From: CAYSWH01 sp964434775
Lineage (GTDB): Bacteria > Patescibacteriota > JACMRA01
Length of the DNA: 54,584 nucleotides
Assembly (NCBI GenBank): GCA_964434775.1
Contig: CAYSWH010000007.1
Coordinates: forward strand, 1-54,584
Direction: 5' to 3'
Shown: positions 27,896-39,448 of the stretch, in pieces
Position numbering within the stretch: the first letter of the stretch is position 1
How the letters are laid out: each line of letters starts with the position of its first letter
The notes under the pieces: generated by a model
Told to the model about the DNA's origin: nothing
The model's input: only the letters and a program-made list of their open reading frames with translations
The model's database searches: none
Made by a program: the position numbers and the translations under genes

Positions 27896-30800
27896 AAGAC
27901 TCTGATGGAAATGTGTATGTAACCGGGTTCTTTTTCAGTGATACTATTAGTTTTGACGGTATCACTCTGACAAGATCTGGGCGAAGTGATGTTTTTGTAG
28001 CCAAATATGGTCCGGATGGCGACATTAAATGGGCCAAGCAAGGTAGCGGAGGTGGAAACAATGATATGCAGAGCTCCAGTTTATCCGCTGACTCTGATGG
28101 AAACGTGTATGTAACCGGATATTTTAGAAATACTGCTAGTTTTGATGGTATTACTATAACCGACAGCGGGTTGTCCTTTTATATCGTCAAATATGACACC
28201 AACGGGGATGCTGAATGGGCCAAGCAGGCTGGAAAAGGACATGGTCAAGGAATTGTCTCTGACTCTGATGGTAACGTGTACGTAACTGGGTATTTTTCTG
28301 GCACGGCTGATTTTGATGGTACTATTCTAACTGGTACGAATGGTGATGCTTTTGTAGCCAAATACGATCCGGGTGGTAACGTTGAATGGGCTAAACAGTC
28401 TAAGGGGGATAGTTTTAATACAGGCTCAGCTATAACAACGGATTCAGATGGGAACGTGTATGTAACAGGACGGTTTATCAACACAGCTAGTTTTGGCGGA
28501 ACTACGCTTACAAGTATTGAGAATGTTGATGACGACTTTGCTAGTGACATCTTTGTAGTCAAGTATGACTCTGACGGTAGCGTTCTTTGGGCCAAGCAAG
28601 CCGGAGGAATTGACAGGGATGCAGGATTGAGTATAGTTGCAGACCCCACAAATGACGTTTATGTAGCAGGAAGGCTTGGCGGAACTGCCAACTTTGATGA
28701 CACCATCTTAACCCCGAATAATGGAGCAACATCCTTCATAAGCAAACTATCTCCTTTGCCAAACACTTACTTTCAACCCGACGACGTGATCGGCCTGGAA
28801 GGATTGTTTGACGAAAACGTGGTCAACTACGATTGGGGCTTGAGTTGGGATCAAGGACAGCAATTACCAAAAAATACAGGACAAATAATTGAACAAGATA
28901 GTCAAAACAGTATTTATATAGCAATCAACGATAGGGCACATAGATCTCCAAGGGGCACATCAACCGGCGGTACAATAAAGAAGGTTGATAGATCAGGAAG
29001 CGAAACACTTTCTATCGACACAGGTATATACCAAACAGTGGATTTTGAACTGGATCAGTCGAACAATATATATGTATGTGGTTACACTTTCAATGGTCTT
29101 TTAGTTACGGGCAGTTACGCCATCATGAAATACGACACAGAAGGGAATTTACTTTGGACGAAAACTGATCTGACTTTAGATAATTGTGGCTTAGCTAAAA
29201 AACCTAATGGAGATGTTCTTATATCTTCATATAATAGATATGGATCCGGAACTTTAGACAACGCAAGTATAGAGTCCGGAGCATTTTTGATCAATCTGAA
29301 TTCTGCTAGCGGCTTAGGGGAGTCCGCTATTAACTTGGGTGGGAGCAATGCAATTATTGATTTTGAAGTAGATTCAAGTGGTAACTACTATACCCTTGAA
29401 AGATACATAGCCGATCCAGCCAATAATATTGTTAATATTGATATTAGAAAATATGACGCTAGTGGCAATCTTATTGCTAGTCAATCATTGGTTGGTAATA
29501 GTTCCAATACTAACGCATTTGACTTAGAACTTACCAATAGTCAGAAGGTTGTAGTATCCGGAGTTTTTGGCCCTTCCCTCACTCTAGGTTCTAAAGCTCT
29601 ATACTCTACAAGTCAAACAAATCCCTTTTGGGTTAAACTAAACTCCGGCTTGATTGTCGAAGACCTTCAGAAACTGGATACTCTAACTTCGACTTCTTGG
29701 GCTTACCTAGATTTAGACGAACAAGACAATCTATATTTGGCTACTGACATTGGTAGCTACAAACTTAATTCTGGGGGGAATGTTTTATGGAATGTCCCAG
29801 AAAGTTCTCACGATTTCCATGCACTAAGTACTAACGAGGCATACATGACCGGAAGTTTTGCCAACACGCTGACCGCAGGCGATATCGAGTTGACCGCTGA
29901 TGATTCCCAAGATGCCTATTTGCTTAAGGTTAGTGGCGAAGTTAGAACCTCTAAAATTGACGGGGCTCCGGAATGGGATAGTCTGGTTTACGCCGGAGAT
30001 GCTAATCGGGACAACATTTATGATTCTGTAACCGATGATCAGGGTAATACCTATGTTGTAGGTGAATTTATTGACACTCTGACTCTTGGTGATACCACCC
30101 TAACTTCTGCTGCCTATACAGATGTTTTTGTTGCTAAGCTGGACACAAACGGCAATTGGGTTTGGGCACAGAGTGCTGGAGGAGAAAGATACGATTACGG
30201 GCACGATATAGCTATTGACTCTGAAGATAATGTCTATGTAACCGGAGGCTTTATAGGTGAGGCGGATTTTGGAAGTATTACCCTGAATACAGGAAGTTCA
30301 TTTCCACCTTATAACGTTTTCATAACTAAACTTGACAGCGACGGAAATTGGTTGTGGGCTAACCAATCTGAAGGCGGATCAGCTATAGCCTATACAGTTT
30401 CAATAGACCAGAACCTAGATATAATTATTGCCGGTATGTATATGAATACTGCCACATTCGGCGGAGATTCCTTTAATTCGATTGATGCACACGATCTCTT
30501 TGTATCAAAATTAGATAACAATGGTAACTGGATCTGGACAAATACAGCCGGAGGAGATGATTGGGATATAGCTTACGACTCGGTTTTGGATGATGACGGA
30601 AATATATATATTGCCGGTGAATTTAATGAAGATATTTCACTTAATCAAATTAATCTGCAGGAAGTACCAAACAGCTCTCAATCGGATGGAGATTTACTAA
30701 TAGCGAAGCTAGACACAAACGGCAATTGGGTTTGGGCCAAAGGAGCTGGTAGTAATGGGAGTGAAGAAGGTAGACGTATTCTTATTAATGAAAAAAGGGA

Positions 30801-33800
30801 AGTCTTTGTAACCGGTTTTTATGATGGCACTATGACAATTGGTGATTCTCAGCTTACCAATAGCGGAGGTCGAGACATCTTCCTAGTCAGCCTTAACGAA
30901 GATGGCGATTGGCAATGGGAAGTGAGCTCTACCGGTGGAAATGATAGCAATAACTCATCTTACGGGCTTAGTTCCCTTCCAAATGGCGACTTATTAGTTG
31001 CCGGAGGATTTAGCGGCACAATTCAGTTTGGTTCTCAAGCACCAACAAATTCCGGTAGTAGAGACATCTTTCTCGCCAAGCTCTCCCAACCGACTGAACC
31101 CCTTCCCAACCAATTCAACTCTTATCTTCCCTCCGGCAGTTATACGACGATGATCGAAAGTCAAGGCAATCTCGTAAGCTGGGACAAACTTAGAATCACC
31201 GACCAAGTCCCTGGTGGTACACGAATAGACTATACAGTCTTAGACTCAACTTGCAGCAATGTTCTTCTAGGCCCGGATCCTGCTCTAAGCGGTATCTTGA
31301 ATATCTCATCAATTCCAAACAGTAACACCACACTTTGTTTGAGAGCAGACTTATCTACTACCAACAACAACAACCAAATAACTCCTTATCTGGACGCTTG
31401 GCAGGCTACTTATCTGTCTGATTCCTTACCTTTCTTTAACTTTCAAGTACAAGTTAAAACCGAGGATCTAACTATAGACAAGATTGTAAATAACGTAGGT
31501 ATTTCTACTATTACTCCGGAAACCAACTATGACAATAATAATGACGACGATGAAATTAACTTAATACAATCGGATTTGCAAGTTGTTAAAGCCGTAGACT
31601 TGGCGGCAGCTAAACCAACTGATACTTTAACTTACACTATTAACTATAGAAACAACGGCCCGGCTACAGCCAAATCTGCCGTTCTTAAAGATGTATTGCC
31701 TGAGGATGTAACTTTGATTGGGACTACTCCTAATTACACTTCTTTGGACGGTAGAGAATTAAATTGGGAACTGGGTGATTTACCGGTAGGCAGTGCAGGC
31801 ACTATTACGGTAGAAGTGGATATTACGGATAGTGCAGTTACTGACGGAGATATTTTAGTTAACAACACGGAAATTACTTCTCGTAGTTTGGATATTGACT
31901 TAAGCAATAACTCTGATTCCATTACTACCTTAATTTCCGATCTGTCTAATCTGTATGTTACCAAAATAGGTCAAAGTAAAGTCTACTTAGGTAAAGAAAC
32001 TTCATATGACATAGAGTACGGCAATAACGGAAACATTGATGCCTTGGATTCTTTAATTCAAGATACCTTGGATTCCAATCTTAAATTTATCTCTATTGCT
32101 CAAACCTCCGGCTCAATTAGTTTGACTTGTGATCACACAGGAGCCGATAGTGAAGGTTACGGGGGAGTAGTTTCCTGTGGAGGTAACGGAGTAAGTTTAC
32201 CTGTAGGAGAAAGAGGAACTCTTAGATTGATAGTGGAAGTTAAAAATGATATGAACTTGATAGATCAAGAGGAAGATGTTCTAAATGTAGTTACTATTCA
32301 AACTACTTCCGATGAATTAACCTTGGGAGACAACAGAGATGATTTTGAATCGGATGTTGACTTTTTGGAATTGGCCGGACTGGCAGGAAGAGTCTTTGTA
32401 GATCATAATCTTAACGTAGAAAGAGATGTGGGAGATATGTATCTTCAAGACGTAACCATTCTTCTCTTCGGTCAAGATTACACAGGTAAATATTATCTCC
32501 CCGATAAGGAAATACATCCCATTGAATATGATATTGCAGTAAACGAATTAGGTCTTCCTTTAGATCATACTCAAGACTATCCAAGTGATTATGAAATCAC
32601 TACTCCTCAAAGTACGGGTAACGACGGAGACTATGCTTTTGTCTCCCTACAGCCCGGTACTTACGGCACCATGGAAATTCAACCTACTATTTATCGTTCC
32701 ACCGGTAGTAACGGAGGTTATTTAGGTTATCAAACTGACGGCACTCCCAGACTTGATCCTGTGGTAGACGGAGAAGGAAGTGTAGAAACAAATAATGTAG
32801 GAGACGTAAATATTATTAGAGATATTATCTTGGAGAGCGGAGACTTTTCTATTGAAAACAACTATGGAGAAACTCTAGGTAGACTTGGTAATTTGGTCTT
32901 CTTGGATGAGAACGGTAACGGAGTCTATGAACCTAACGAAGGAGAAGTAGGATTTGAGAATGTTACCTTAGACCTTTGGTGGGATGTGAATGAAGACGGA
33001 GTTATAGATGCCGGAGATCAAAAGTTGGAAAGCACCTTTACCAATGAAATAGGTGAATACTATTTTGAAAACTTGGATCTGAATGACGGCACAAACAATA
33101 ACTATAACTACTTAGTGGAAGTTACGGATGTAAATAATATTCTGGAAGATTATACTCATACCCAAGGAACACCTAATCAAGATAACAACTCCCAAAATGA
33201 AAACGGTTATAGTGTCATACTAGACAATACCAATTACCAAAACCTGACAGCCGACTTTGGCTATGAAATCAACAGAGCCTCCCTAGGAGATAAAGTTTGG
33301 TTGGATATTAACAGAGATGGTATTCAAGACGGAGAGGAAAACGGTGAAATAGGTATAGAAGGAGTAACCGTGGAACTATATAGTCATGATCAAAATAATC
33401 AAAACAACCAAAACAATTTAATCTCTACCACTCAAACAGATAATTTAGGTAACTACCTCTTTGAATATTTAATTCCCGGAGATTATTACGTAAAATTCAT
33501 TCTACCCGAGAATTACAATTTCACAAGTCAAAATCAAGGAGCAGACGACTCTGTGGATTCCGACAGTGATACGACCACCGGTGAAACAGAGATTACCAAT
33601 CTGGAACCCGGAGAAACAGATTTAACTTGGGACAGCGGTGTTTATCCGATCATCGACCTTGCTCTTGAAAAAACCAAGAACATACAACAAGGAGAAACTC
33701 TCTATGTAGGAGATGAAGCAATCTTTACTCTAACGGTTACCAACGAAGGTAATCATCCGGCAAGTAATGTGTCCGTCTTGGATAATCTACCTACAGGCTT

Positions 33801-34380
33801 AACTTACATTTCAGATAATAGTCAAAACACAATTTTAGTTAATTCCGATCCGAATAATCCTGCTTATCCGATTAATTATCCTACCTCCTACGATTCAACA
33901 TCAAGTATTTGGACAATCGGTGATCTAAACGTAGGTGAAAGTATTTCTTTGGAAATTACCGTAGAAACAAATGAAGTAGGAACCCAGACCAACATAGCAG
34001 AAATTGAAACTACTAATGAAGAAGATATTGACTCCACTCCCGGAGACAATGACCGAAATGAAAATACGGATGACTTTGACGATGAAGATAAGGAAGTAGT
34101 GGAGGTGGTGGAAAGGGAAGAGGAAGAAAAAAATGAAAATGAGGAAGAAAATGAGAAAGAGCACAATGAACAAGAGGATAATGAAAATAATAAAGAAAAA
34201 GATGTTCAGGAAGAAGAAGAGCAAAATCAGGAAGAAGATACATTCGGTATTATTCCTATTCTTCCGAGAACCGGAGGCGAGGCTATAGGAGGAACTTTGT
34301 TTATTATTTTACTTACTTCTTCTTTACTCTTCATTTTTGAACGAAAAAGAAAGAATAGAGAGAAAGGAAAGGAGTCTTGA
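27896..34380 (+). CDS. giant LPxTG surface protein, piece 4 (propeller, DUF11, SdrD/Cna-B domains, LPRTG anchor)
   Basis: C-terminal piece of about 2,160 codons, open to a normal TGA. To about 31090 it has propeller repeats with the pattern DSDGNVYVTGxF ... FDGxTLT ... DxFVAKYDxDGxxxWAKQ. Then DUF11 repeats (LQVVKAVD ... LKDVLPEDVTLIG). Three SdrD_B/Cna-B-like domains follow (RVFVDHNLN, LVFLDENGNGVYE, KVWLDINRDGIQDGEENGE), with calcium-binding-like Asp/Asn loops. A last DUF11 domain (about 33660-34010) and an acidic Glu/Asn/Lys linker (34080-34240) precede the sortase signal LPRTG (34261-34275). A hydrophobic helix and the basic tail ERKRKNREK close it. The protein should be covalently anchored to the wall of a monoderm cell. 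No sortase gene is in the window. Confidence 0.88.
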
Positions 34381-34426
34381 CTATTCTCCAAAAAATCATT
34401 ATAGCTAAGCAACTTAGTTCAATTTT

Positions 34427-35656
34427 GTGCCAAATACTACAAACCCGGAATTCCTACAAGAGACTTCTACTAATTTTCATAAGGAGTTAAAGTTGGCGGA
34501 ATTAAATAATGATTCTGATTTGGATTTTCAAAAGATAGGTATTGAGACTCATCAAAATATTCCGGAAAACGAACTCTTTCAGACAATACTTATCGGCGGT
34601 TCCCACCTGGAAAGTGCTTTGGTAAAGGTTATCCAAGGACAAGTCAAGATCTACAAATTTACTTCCAAAGAATTCAACACCCTTCCAAACGGTGAAGAGC
34701 TGATGAAAATAGTTCTTGATTCTCTTGACCCAAACGTAAAGCACCTTAATATTAGTTTAGCTTACAAAACAAGACACTATACCAGAAACGGATTAATTGA
34801 CGGAGTTGTGGTAACTTCTTCCAAGGAGCATAATCTGGAGAGCTTGCAAGGAAAAAGTTTGGGTGAGGAGATAGAAAAAAAGGTTCTGGAAAGAAAAGGG
34901 AGGCAAATCAAGGTATCTGTAGTCAATAATAATGTAAGTCTCGGTATTGCAGCCTGTAGAAAAGAATCCGCAAAATCCGACTTGGAGACTACCATTACGG
35001 GAATTGTTTCTTCCGGGGTTAATTTTGGTTTGTTTGATAGTCGAATAAGCAAATTTATTAATTTAGAATCAGGCAATTTTGGAAATTATAAGCAAAGCAA
35101 TTCGGCTAAAATATTAGATAGTCACTCTCAAAATCCCGGGCGTAACCTTTGTGAAAAAGAAGTCGGCCTCGTTTACCTCTGGAGATTGTTTAATCTGGAA
35201 GCAGTTTCGGAAGATATCAAACAAAGGCTTACCGGACCGGCGGACTTTCTGGAGCTTATCAATTCCAAAGAAACAACAAAATCAAGTAATCTTGCTCAAA
35301 AATTATTCCAAAAATCAGCCGCCCTTGTGGCTTCTCAGATAGCCGGTATAATCTACTTTAAAGATGAAAAACAGATTTCTAAAAATCAAGTCTACAAAAT
35401 TATTCTGGAAGGTGACCTTTTTTGGAAAAATCAACAATACAGGGAACTAGTTAAAAAGAATTTGGAAGTAATAGGCATTAGTTCAAGTCGATACAAATTT
35501 ATCAAAATAAACTTTGGTTTTCTTCTCGGGGTAGCCCTCCTGGCCGTTACGGAAAAATTTTTCATCCCCCTCAAAAGCCTGTGGCAGGTATTCAGGCAAT
35601 TCAAATCTGTTGAAACATACTTTCTCTGGAGTCCCAACGATCCACCCCTACAATAA
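34427..35656 (+). CDS. hexokinase-family (ASKHA) protein with altered catalytic residue
   Basis: The 409-aa protein follows the eukaryotic-type hexokinase layout. LIGGSHLESALVKV (55-68) stands for the phosphate loop LGGTNxRxxLV. VSVVNNNVSLG (163-173) stands for VAVVNDTVGT. GIVSSGVNFG (192-201) stands for GLIVGTGTNAC, and INLESGNFG (211-219) for INxEWGAFG. NPGRNLCEKEVGLVYL (236-251) stands for NPGKQLFEKMISGMYL, and a late FLLGVALLAV stands for GSGKGAALV. The catalytic Asp of VVND is Asn168 here, and the Thr, Arg and Gly of the phosphate loops are also changed. It may be inactive, regulatory or adapted to another substrate. It starts with GTG 46 bases after the surface protein and heads the gal cluster. 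Confidence 0.7.
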   Translation: MPNTTNPEFLQETSTNFHKELKLAELNNDSDLDFQKIGIETHQNIPENELFQTILIGGSHLESALVKVIQGQVKIYKFTSKEFNTLPNGEELMKIVLDSLDPNVKHLNISLAYKTRHYTRNGLIDGVVVTSSKEHNLESLQGKSLGEEIEKKVLERKGRQIKVSVVNNNVSLGIAACRKESAKSDLETTITGIVSSGVNFGLFDSRISKFINLESGNFGNYKQSNSAKILDSHSQNPGRNLCEKEVGLVYLWRLFNLEAVSEDIKQRLTGPADFLELINSKETTKSSNLAQKLFQKSAALVASQIAGIIYFKDEKQISKNQVYKIILEGDLFWKNQQYRELVKKNLEVIGISSSRYKFIKINFGFLLGVALLAVTEKFFIPLKSLWQVFRQFKSVETYFLWSPNDPPLQ

Positions 35657-35755
35657 AACCCAAACCAAACAAAATCGAACCAATCCAAGTGGACACGTTT
35701 TGGAAAGTGATTTTGTTAATTTTTTGTTTTTAAAGCATAATTGTAGGAAAAAATA

Positions 35756-37378
35756 ATGGCTGAAACTCAAGAACACATAGTTACTCGAGAAAGACAGGCT
35801 CAAGAAAAATGGTTGGCTAACATGTTTGAAAGTGCCAAACAGAGGTTATCTGGAATAATGGATTCATCTACTACCTCAACTCAACGTTTGCAACAAGCAA
35901 ATAGCGAACTACAAGAAAGTAATTCTCTTCAAGTAAATCCGGATTCAAGAAGTATACATTGTTATCCTAACACCCCGGAAATAGAAATAGAAGAAATAAA
36001 TCAAGCTGAAAATCGTTTGGTCACTTTTATGAAAAGCCTTCTTGGGGGAGGTAGCGTTAATTTGGCTTACCAGCCTAGAGCCGCACGTAGAATAGAAAGA
36101 ATGAAAAGAGTGAAAAGAGAAGAGCGCGGTTATACTTGGGTAAAATCTAATGATATTGTACCCGGAGCTTATTCTTCCAGGAACGATACCCGGAGACAGC
36201 CCGGCGGTGGAAGTGACGGATCCAGCTGGGGTGCCGGTGGTACGGGTGGCGTCAAAAACGCTGCTTTTGCAATTTGGTTAAGAGAAATTATTAAAAATAG
36301 TAAACAAAGAAACGGAACGGAATTAACTGCTGCATTTTATGATTTTGCTAAAAGGTTTGGAATAGTTATTAATCAAGACGAAAAAATTGTAATGGGCAAT
36401 CTTCCTACTTTAATACCCAGTGCTTCACAAGCAGTTTTTGAACCGGGTAAGACCACCTTTAATTGGGCTGAAATAACTAAAAGAAGTCTTGAGCAACTGG
36501 GAATTGACACCAGTAGTGTTGAGACTGATAAAAGGTCAGTGGATACAATCACTGAAGAAGCTTTGTTTGTTCTGTATGCGACTAAAGATGATCGAGATGT
36601 TACAGGAAACGTTACAGACGGAGTACAAGTCCTCAGACAAGACGCCTTTCGTGTTTTTGCTCAAACTTGTGACGGTAACCCACTTACCGTCTCTCAAAGA
36701 ACGGAAGCGGAAAGTTTAATTGGGCACAATGTTATTAATAATGAGTACTTTGATATATTTGCTGCCAATTACCCACAGATCAGGCAATACATGCTAGTTA
36801 GAAGAACTGAAGAAGCAACAAGGGATGGAATGAATGATGAAAAAATGGCCTCCAGACTTGATGATGAATTACGAAGAATGGAGATTTTACACCACTTTTC
36901 GAGGGATCATACACTTCGAGAAACAGTTTTCTTAGGTTTCTTGGATTACGCCCCGCAAATAGGACATACCCTCTATGACAATGTTTATATCAAAAAAGAC
37001 AAGCATGATATTCATCCAAGAAAACATTTAACCGAGGAGGTTTTGGAAAAACATAGGCAATTACACCAAGCAGGTAAAAATCGAATGACAAGGATATGCC
37101 AAGAAGACCTGATGCTGGCAACCGGAAATGAGGGATTTAAAAAACATCTGCAACACTGGAAACATAGCTACAATAGTGCCGGTGAATTCTTTTGTGATTT
37201 TATGGGCTTGTTTGACGCAGTAACCGGCGGTTATTATGGCGATGCCGGAGAGAAAAAAGAAAGGGAAGAAGCTTTACTGGTTTTACTCAACGAAGAATCA
37301 AGAGATTACGACAAAATCCGCAAGCTACTTTTTGGAAGATTTGGCCCGCAAGATCATGAAATGGCTTTGGCTGCCTAA
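35756..37378 (+). CDS. hypothetical protein, 540 aa, in the gal cluster
   Basis: I do not recognise this protein. It lacks a signal peptide and membrane helices. A helical N-terminus (1-70, Gln-rich) and an Arg/Lys-rich patch (about 105-125, RRIERMKRVKREERG) lead to a Gly/Ser linker (about 150-170, GGGSDGSSWGAGGTGG). A large alpha-helical region rich in Asp, Glu and Arg follows (about 180-540). Around residues 400-440 there are many histidines (ILHHFSRDH, DKHDIHPRKH, KHRQLHQ) that could bind metal. A good AGGA site lies 7 bases before the ATG. It sits 99 bases after the hexokinase-like gene and 34 before galM, so it is likely part of the same transcript. Confidence 0.7.
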   Translation: MAETQEHIVTRERQAQEKWLANMFESAKQRLSGIMDSSTTSTQRLQQANSELQESNSLQVNPDSRSIHCYPNTPEIEIEEINQAENRLVTFMKSLLGGGSVNLAYQPRAARRIERMKRVKREERGYTWVKSNDIVPGAYSSRNDTRRQPGGGSDGSSWGAGGTGGVKNAAFAIWLREIIKNSKQRNGTELTAAFYDFAKRFGIVINQDEKIVMGNLPTLIPSASQAVFEPGKTTFNWAEITKRSLEQLGIDTSSVETDKRSVDTITEEALFVLYATKDDRDVTGNVTDGVQVLRQDAFRVFAQTCDGNPLTVSQRTEAESLIGHNVINNEYFDIFAANYPQIRQYMLVRRTEEATRDGMNDEKMASRLDDELRRMEILHHFSRDHTLRETVFLGFLDYAPQIGHTLYDNVYIKKDKHDIHPRKHLTEEVLEKHRQLHQAGKNRMTRICQEDLMLATGNEGFKKHLQHWKHSYNSAGEFFCDFMGLFDAVTGGYYGDAGEKKEREEALLVLLNEESRDYDKIRKLLFGRFGPQDHEMALAA

Positions 37379-37412
37379 AGGTCAATATTAATTAATAAAA
37401 CTATACTAATTT

Positions 37413-38330
37413 ATGGTTACAGCAAAAATTTCAACGGAGCCGGAGAACGGACTTGAGATTTACTGTCTTCGTTTGCAAAACAGTTACCTAAAAGTTATCC
37501 CGGAGCAAGGTTGTAAAATAATCGAAGTGACTCTTCATAGTCAACAAGTGATCAAGGTACAAGGAAATTACCCTGATCTACAAAATGATCCTTTGTATCA
37601 AAGTTGCTTTTTGGCCCCCTTTCCTAACCGCATAGCCAAAGGAGAGTACAGTTTTGAGAACCAAGAATACTCCCTAAAAATCAATGAAAATGATCGAGGT
37701 CACGCTTTGCACGGCTTGTTTTTTAATAGGCCGTTTAGATTTATCGATAAAAAAGAAGATATGAACCAAGAAGAAGCGGTTATCACTTTTCAAAACAGCC
37801 TTTCAAAAGATGAATTCCAAGGCTACCCTTTTGCCTTGCAGGTAGAAATTCAACTTACTTTAGGTATTAAGGAGTTAAAAATCCAAGTCAGTGCTACAAA
37901 CAAAGATGAAAGAAAGCTGCCCTACGGAATAGGCTGGCATCCTTATTTCTTAAGTAAAGGTAAAATTGATAATTCCAAATTAATTCTACCTTCGACAGAA
38001 ATCATGGAATTTTCAGATAGAGACAAAATGCAGCTTATTCCAACCGGAAATTTAATTCCCTTTGAAGAAATGAAGCACAATCTTTTGGGTGCAACCCAAC
38101 TGGATACTTGCTTTTTGAATAAAGAAAGCAAATCGGTTGTGTTTGAAAATTTGGAGATTTTTATGGATGAGAAGATGAAATACTTACAAATTTATACTCC
38201 TGATGATAGAGAGTCTATCGCCATAGAACCGATGAGTTGTGCTCCTGACAGCTTTAATAACCAACTTGGTCTGATAACTCTCCAACCGGGTCAAAAAGTT
38301 ATTCACACTTTTGGTGTAAAATTATTATAA
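37413..38330 (+). CDS. galM: aldose 1-epimerase (galactose mutarotase)
   Basis: This 305-aa enzyme interconverts alpha and beta anomers of galactose or glucose. Family landmarks are APFPNRIAKGEYSF (substrate Asn/Arg), HALHGLFFNRPF with its histidine, PYGIGWHPYF with the catalytic His, and the late IAIEPMSCAPDSFNN containing the catalytic Glu. It starts 34 bases after the unknown 35756 gene and ends 16 before galT. TATACT ends 5 bases before the ATG, which may indicate an internal promoter with almost no leader. Confidence 0.88.
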   Translation: MVTAKISTEPENGLEIYCLRLQNSYLKVIPEQGCKIIEVTLHSQQVIKVQGNYPDLQNDPLYQSCFLAPFPNRIAKGEYSFENQEYSLKINENDRGHALHGLFFNRPFRFIDKKEDMNQEEAVITFQNSLSKDEFQGYPFALQVEIQLTLGIKELKIQVSATNKDERKLPYGIGWHPYFLSKGKIDNSKLILPSTEIMEFSDRDKMQLIPTGNLIPFEEMKHNLLGATQLDTCFLNKESKSVVFENLEIFMDEKMKYLQIYTPDDRESIAIEPMSCAPDSFNNQLGLITLQPGQKVIHTFGVKLL

Positions 38331-38346
38331 TTCAACTTAAAGCATT

Positions 38347-39435
38347 ATGAAAAAAAACAAGCAAAAAGAAAATACAAATTCTCAGCCACATAGGAGGTAC
38401 AATCCTCTAGTCGGGGAATGGGTTTTGGTTTCTCCTCAACGGAGTCAAAGGCCTTGGAAAGGTCAAACCGAGACTTCAATGGAGCAAACTCCTGAATACG
38501 ACCAACAATGCCAACTTTGTCCCGGTAATCTCAGAGCAAGCACTGTTAGAAACGACCGGTACGATGAAACTTATGTTTTTACTAACGACTTTCCGGCCTT
38601 GCTGGAAGAAACTGAAAGCAATATACAAGAAGAAGAAAATCTTTTCCTTTCAGCCCCTGCTCAAGGAACTTGCCGGGTAATTTGTTTTTCTCCCAAACAC
38701 AACCTGACCTTGGCGGAAATGAGTGAAAAAGAAATCGAGAAAGTTGTTAATTTATGGTTGACACAAGCCAAGGAACTCGGTCAAAAATATAAGTGGGTAC
38801 AGATCTTTGAGAACAAAGGACAGGCCATGGGCTGTTCTAACCCTCACCCTCACGGCCAAATCTGGGCATCCGACTACGTGCCAAGCGAAGTAATTAAAGA
38901 AGATCAGAGCCAACAAGAGTACTTTCAAAAAAACGGCCTTCCCCTACTCTTCGATTATGCTCAAAAAGAACTGGAAAAAAGAGAGAGGATTATAGAAGAA
39001 AACGATAATTGGGTAGTGGTTACTCCATATTGGGCTAAGTGGCCATATGAAACTTTGTTACTACCCAAAAGTAGAGTCAGAAGACTTACTGATCTGAACT
39101 CCGAGAAAATAAAGGATTTAGCAAATATTCTAAAAAAATTGTTGGTCAAATATGATAACCTCTTTCAAACCTCTTTTCCTTACTCCATGGGCTGGCACTT
39201 TGCTCCATTTAACAACCTAGAAAACGAACATTGGCAATTACACGCTCATTTTTACCCGCCGCTTTTGAGATCCGCCACCGTCAAAAAATTTATGGTAGGT
39301 TACGAAATGTTTGGTGAATCCCAAAGAGATTTAACTCCCGAACAGGCTACTCACAATCTCAACAATCAGAGTAACTCAAGTCACTACAAAACCAAAAAAA
39401 CAATTAAGAGAAGTTCATTTTTAAGTATAATCTAA
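38347..39435 (+). CDS. galT: galactose-1-phosphate uridylyltransferase
   Basis: GalT exchanges UMP between UDP-glucose and galactose 1-phosphate in the Leloir pathway. The 362-aa protein has RRYNPLVGEWVLVSPQRSQRPW near the start, the zinc-site cysteines in CQLCPGN (C55, C58), and the HPH active site in SNPHPHGQIWA (H167, H169). A YETLLLPKS segment and the late WQLHAHFYPPLLRSATVKKF complete the HIT-like fold. It lies between galM and galK with gaps of 16 and 13 bases, as in an operon. No galE is in the window, so UDP-galactose recycling must be encoded elsewhere. Confidence 0.95.
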   Translation: MKKNKQKENTNSQPHRRYNPLVGEWVLVSPQRSQRPWKGQTETSMEQTPEYDQQCQLCPGNLRASTVRNDRYDETYVFTNDFPALLEETESNIQEEENLFLSAPAQGTCRVICFSPKHNLTLAEMSEKEIEKVVNLWLTQAKELGQKYKWVQIFENKGQAMGCSNPHPHGQIWASDYVPSEVIKEDQSQQEYFQKNGLPLLFDYAQKELEKRERIIEENDNWVVVTPYWAKWPYETLLLPKSRVRRLTDLNSEKIKDLANILKKLLVKYDNLFQTSFPYSMGWHFAPFNNLENEHWQLHAHFYPPLLRSATVKKFMVGYEMFGESQRDLTPEQATHNLNNQSNSSHYKTKKTIKRSSFLSII

Positions 39436-39448
39436 TTTTATAAGTAAT

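Noticed and set aside
21773..34380. TGA or other codon reassignment explaining the breaks in the giant protein
   Set aside because: The breaks are frame changes, not in-frame TGA; the final stop is TGA, and many other genes end normally.
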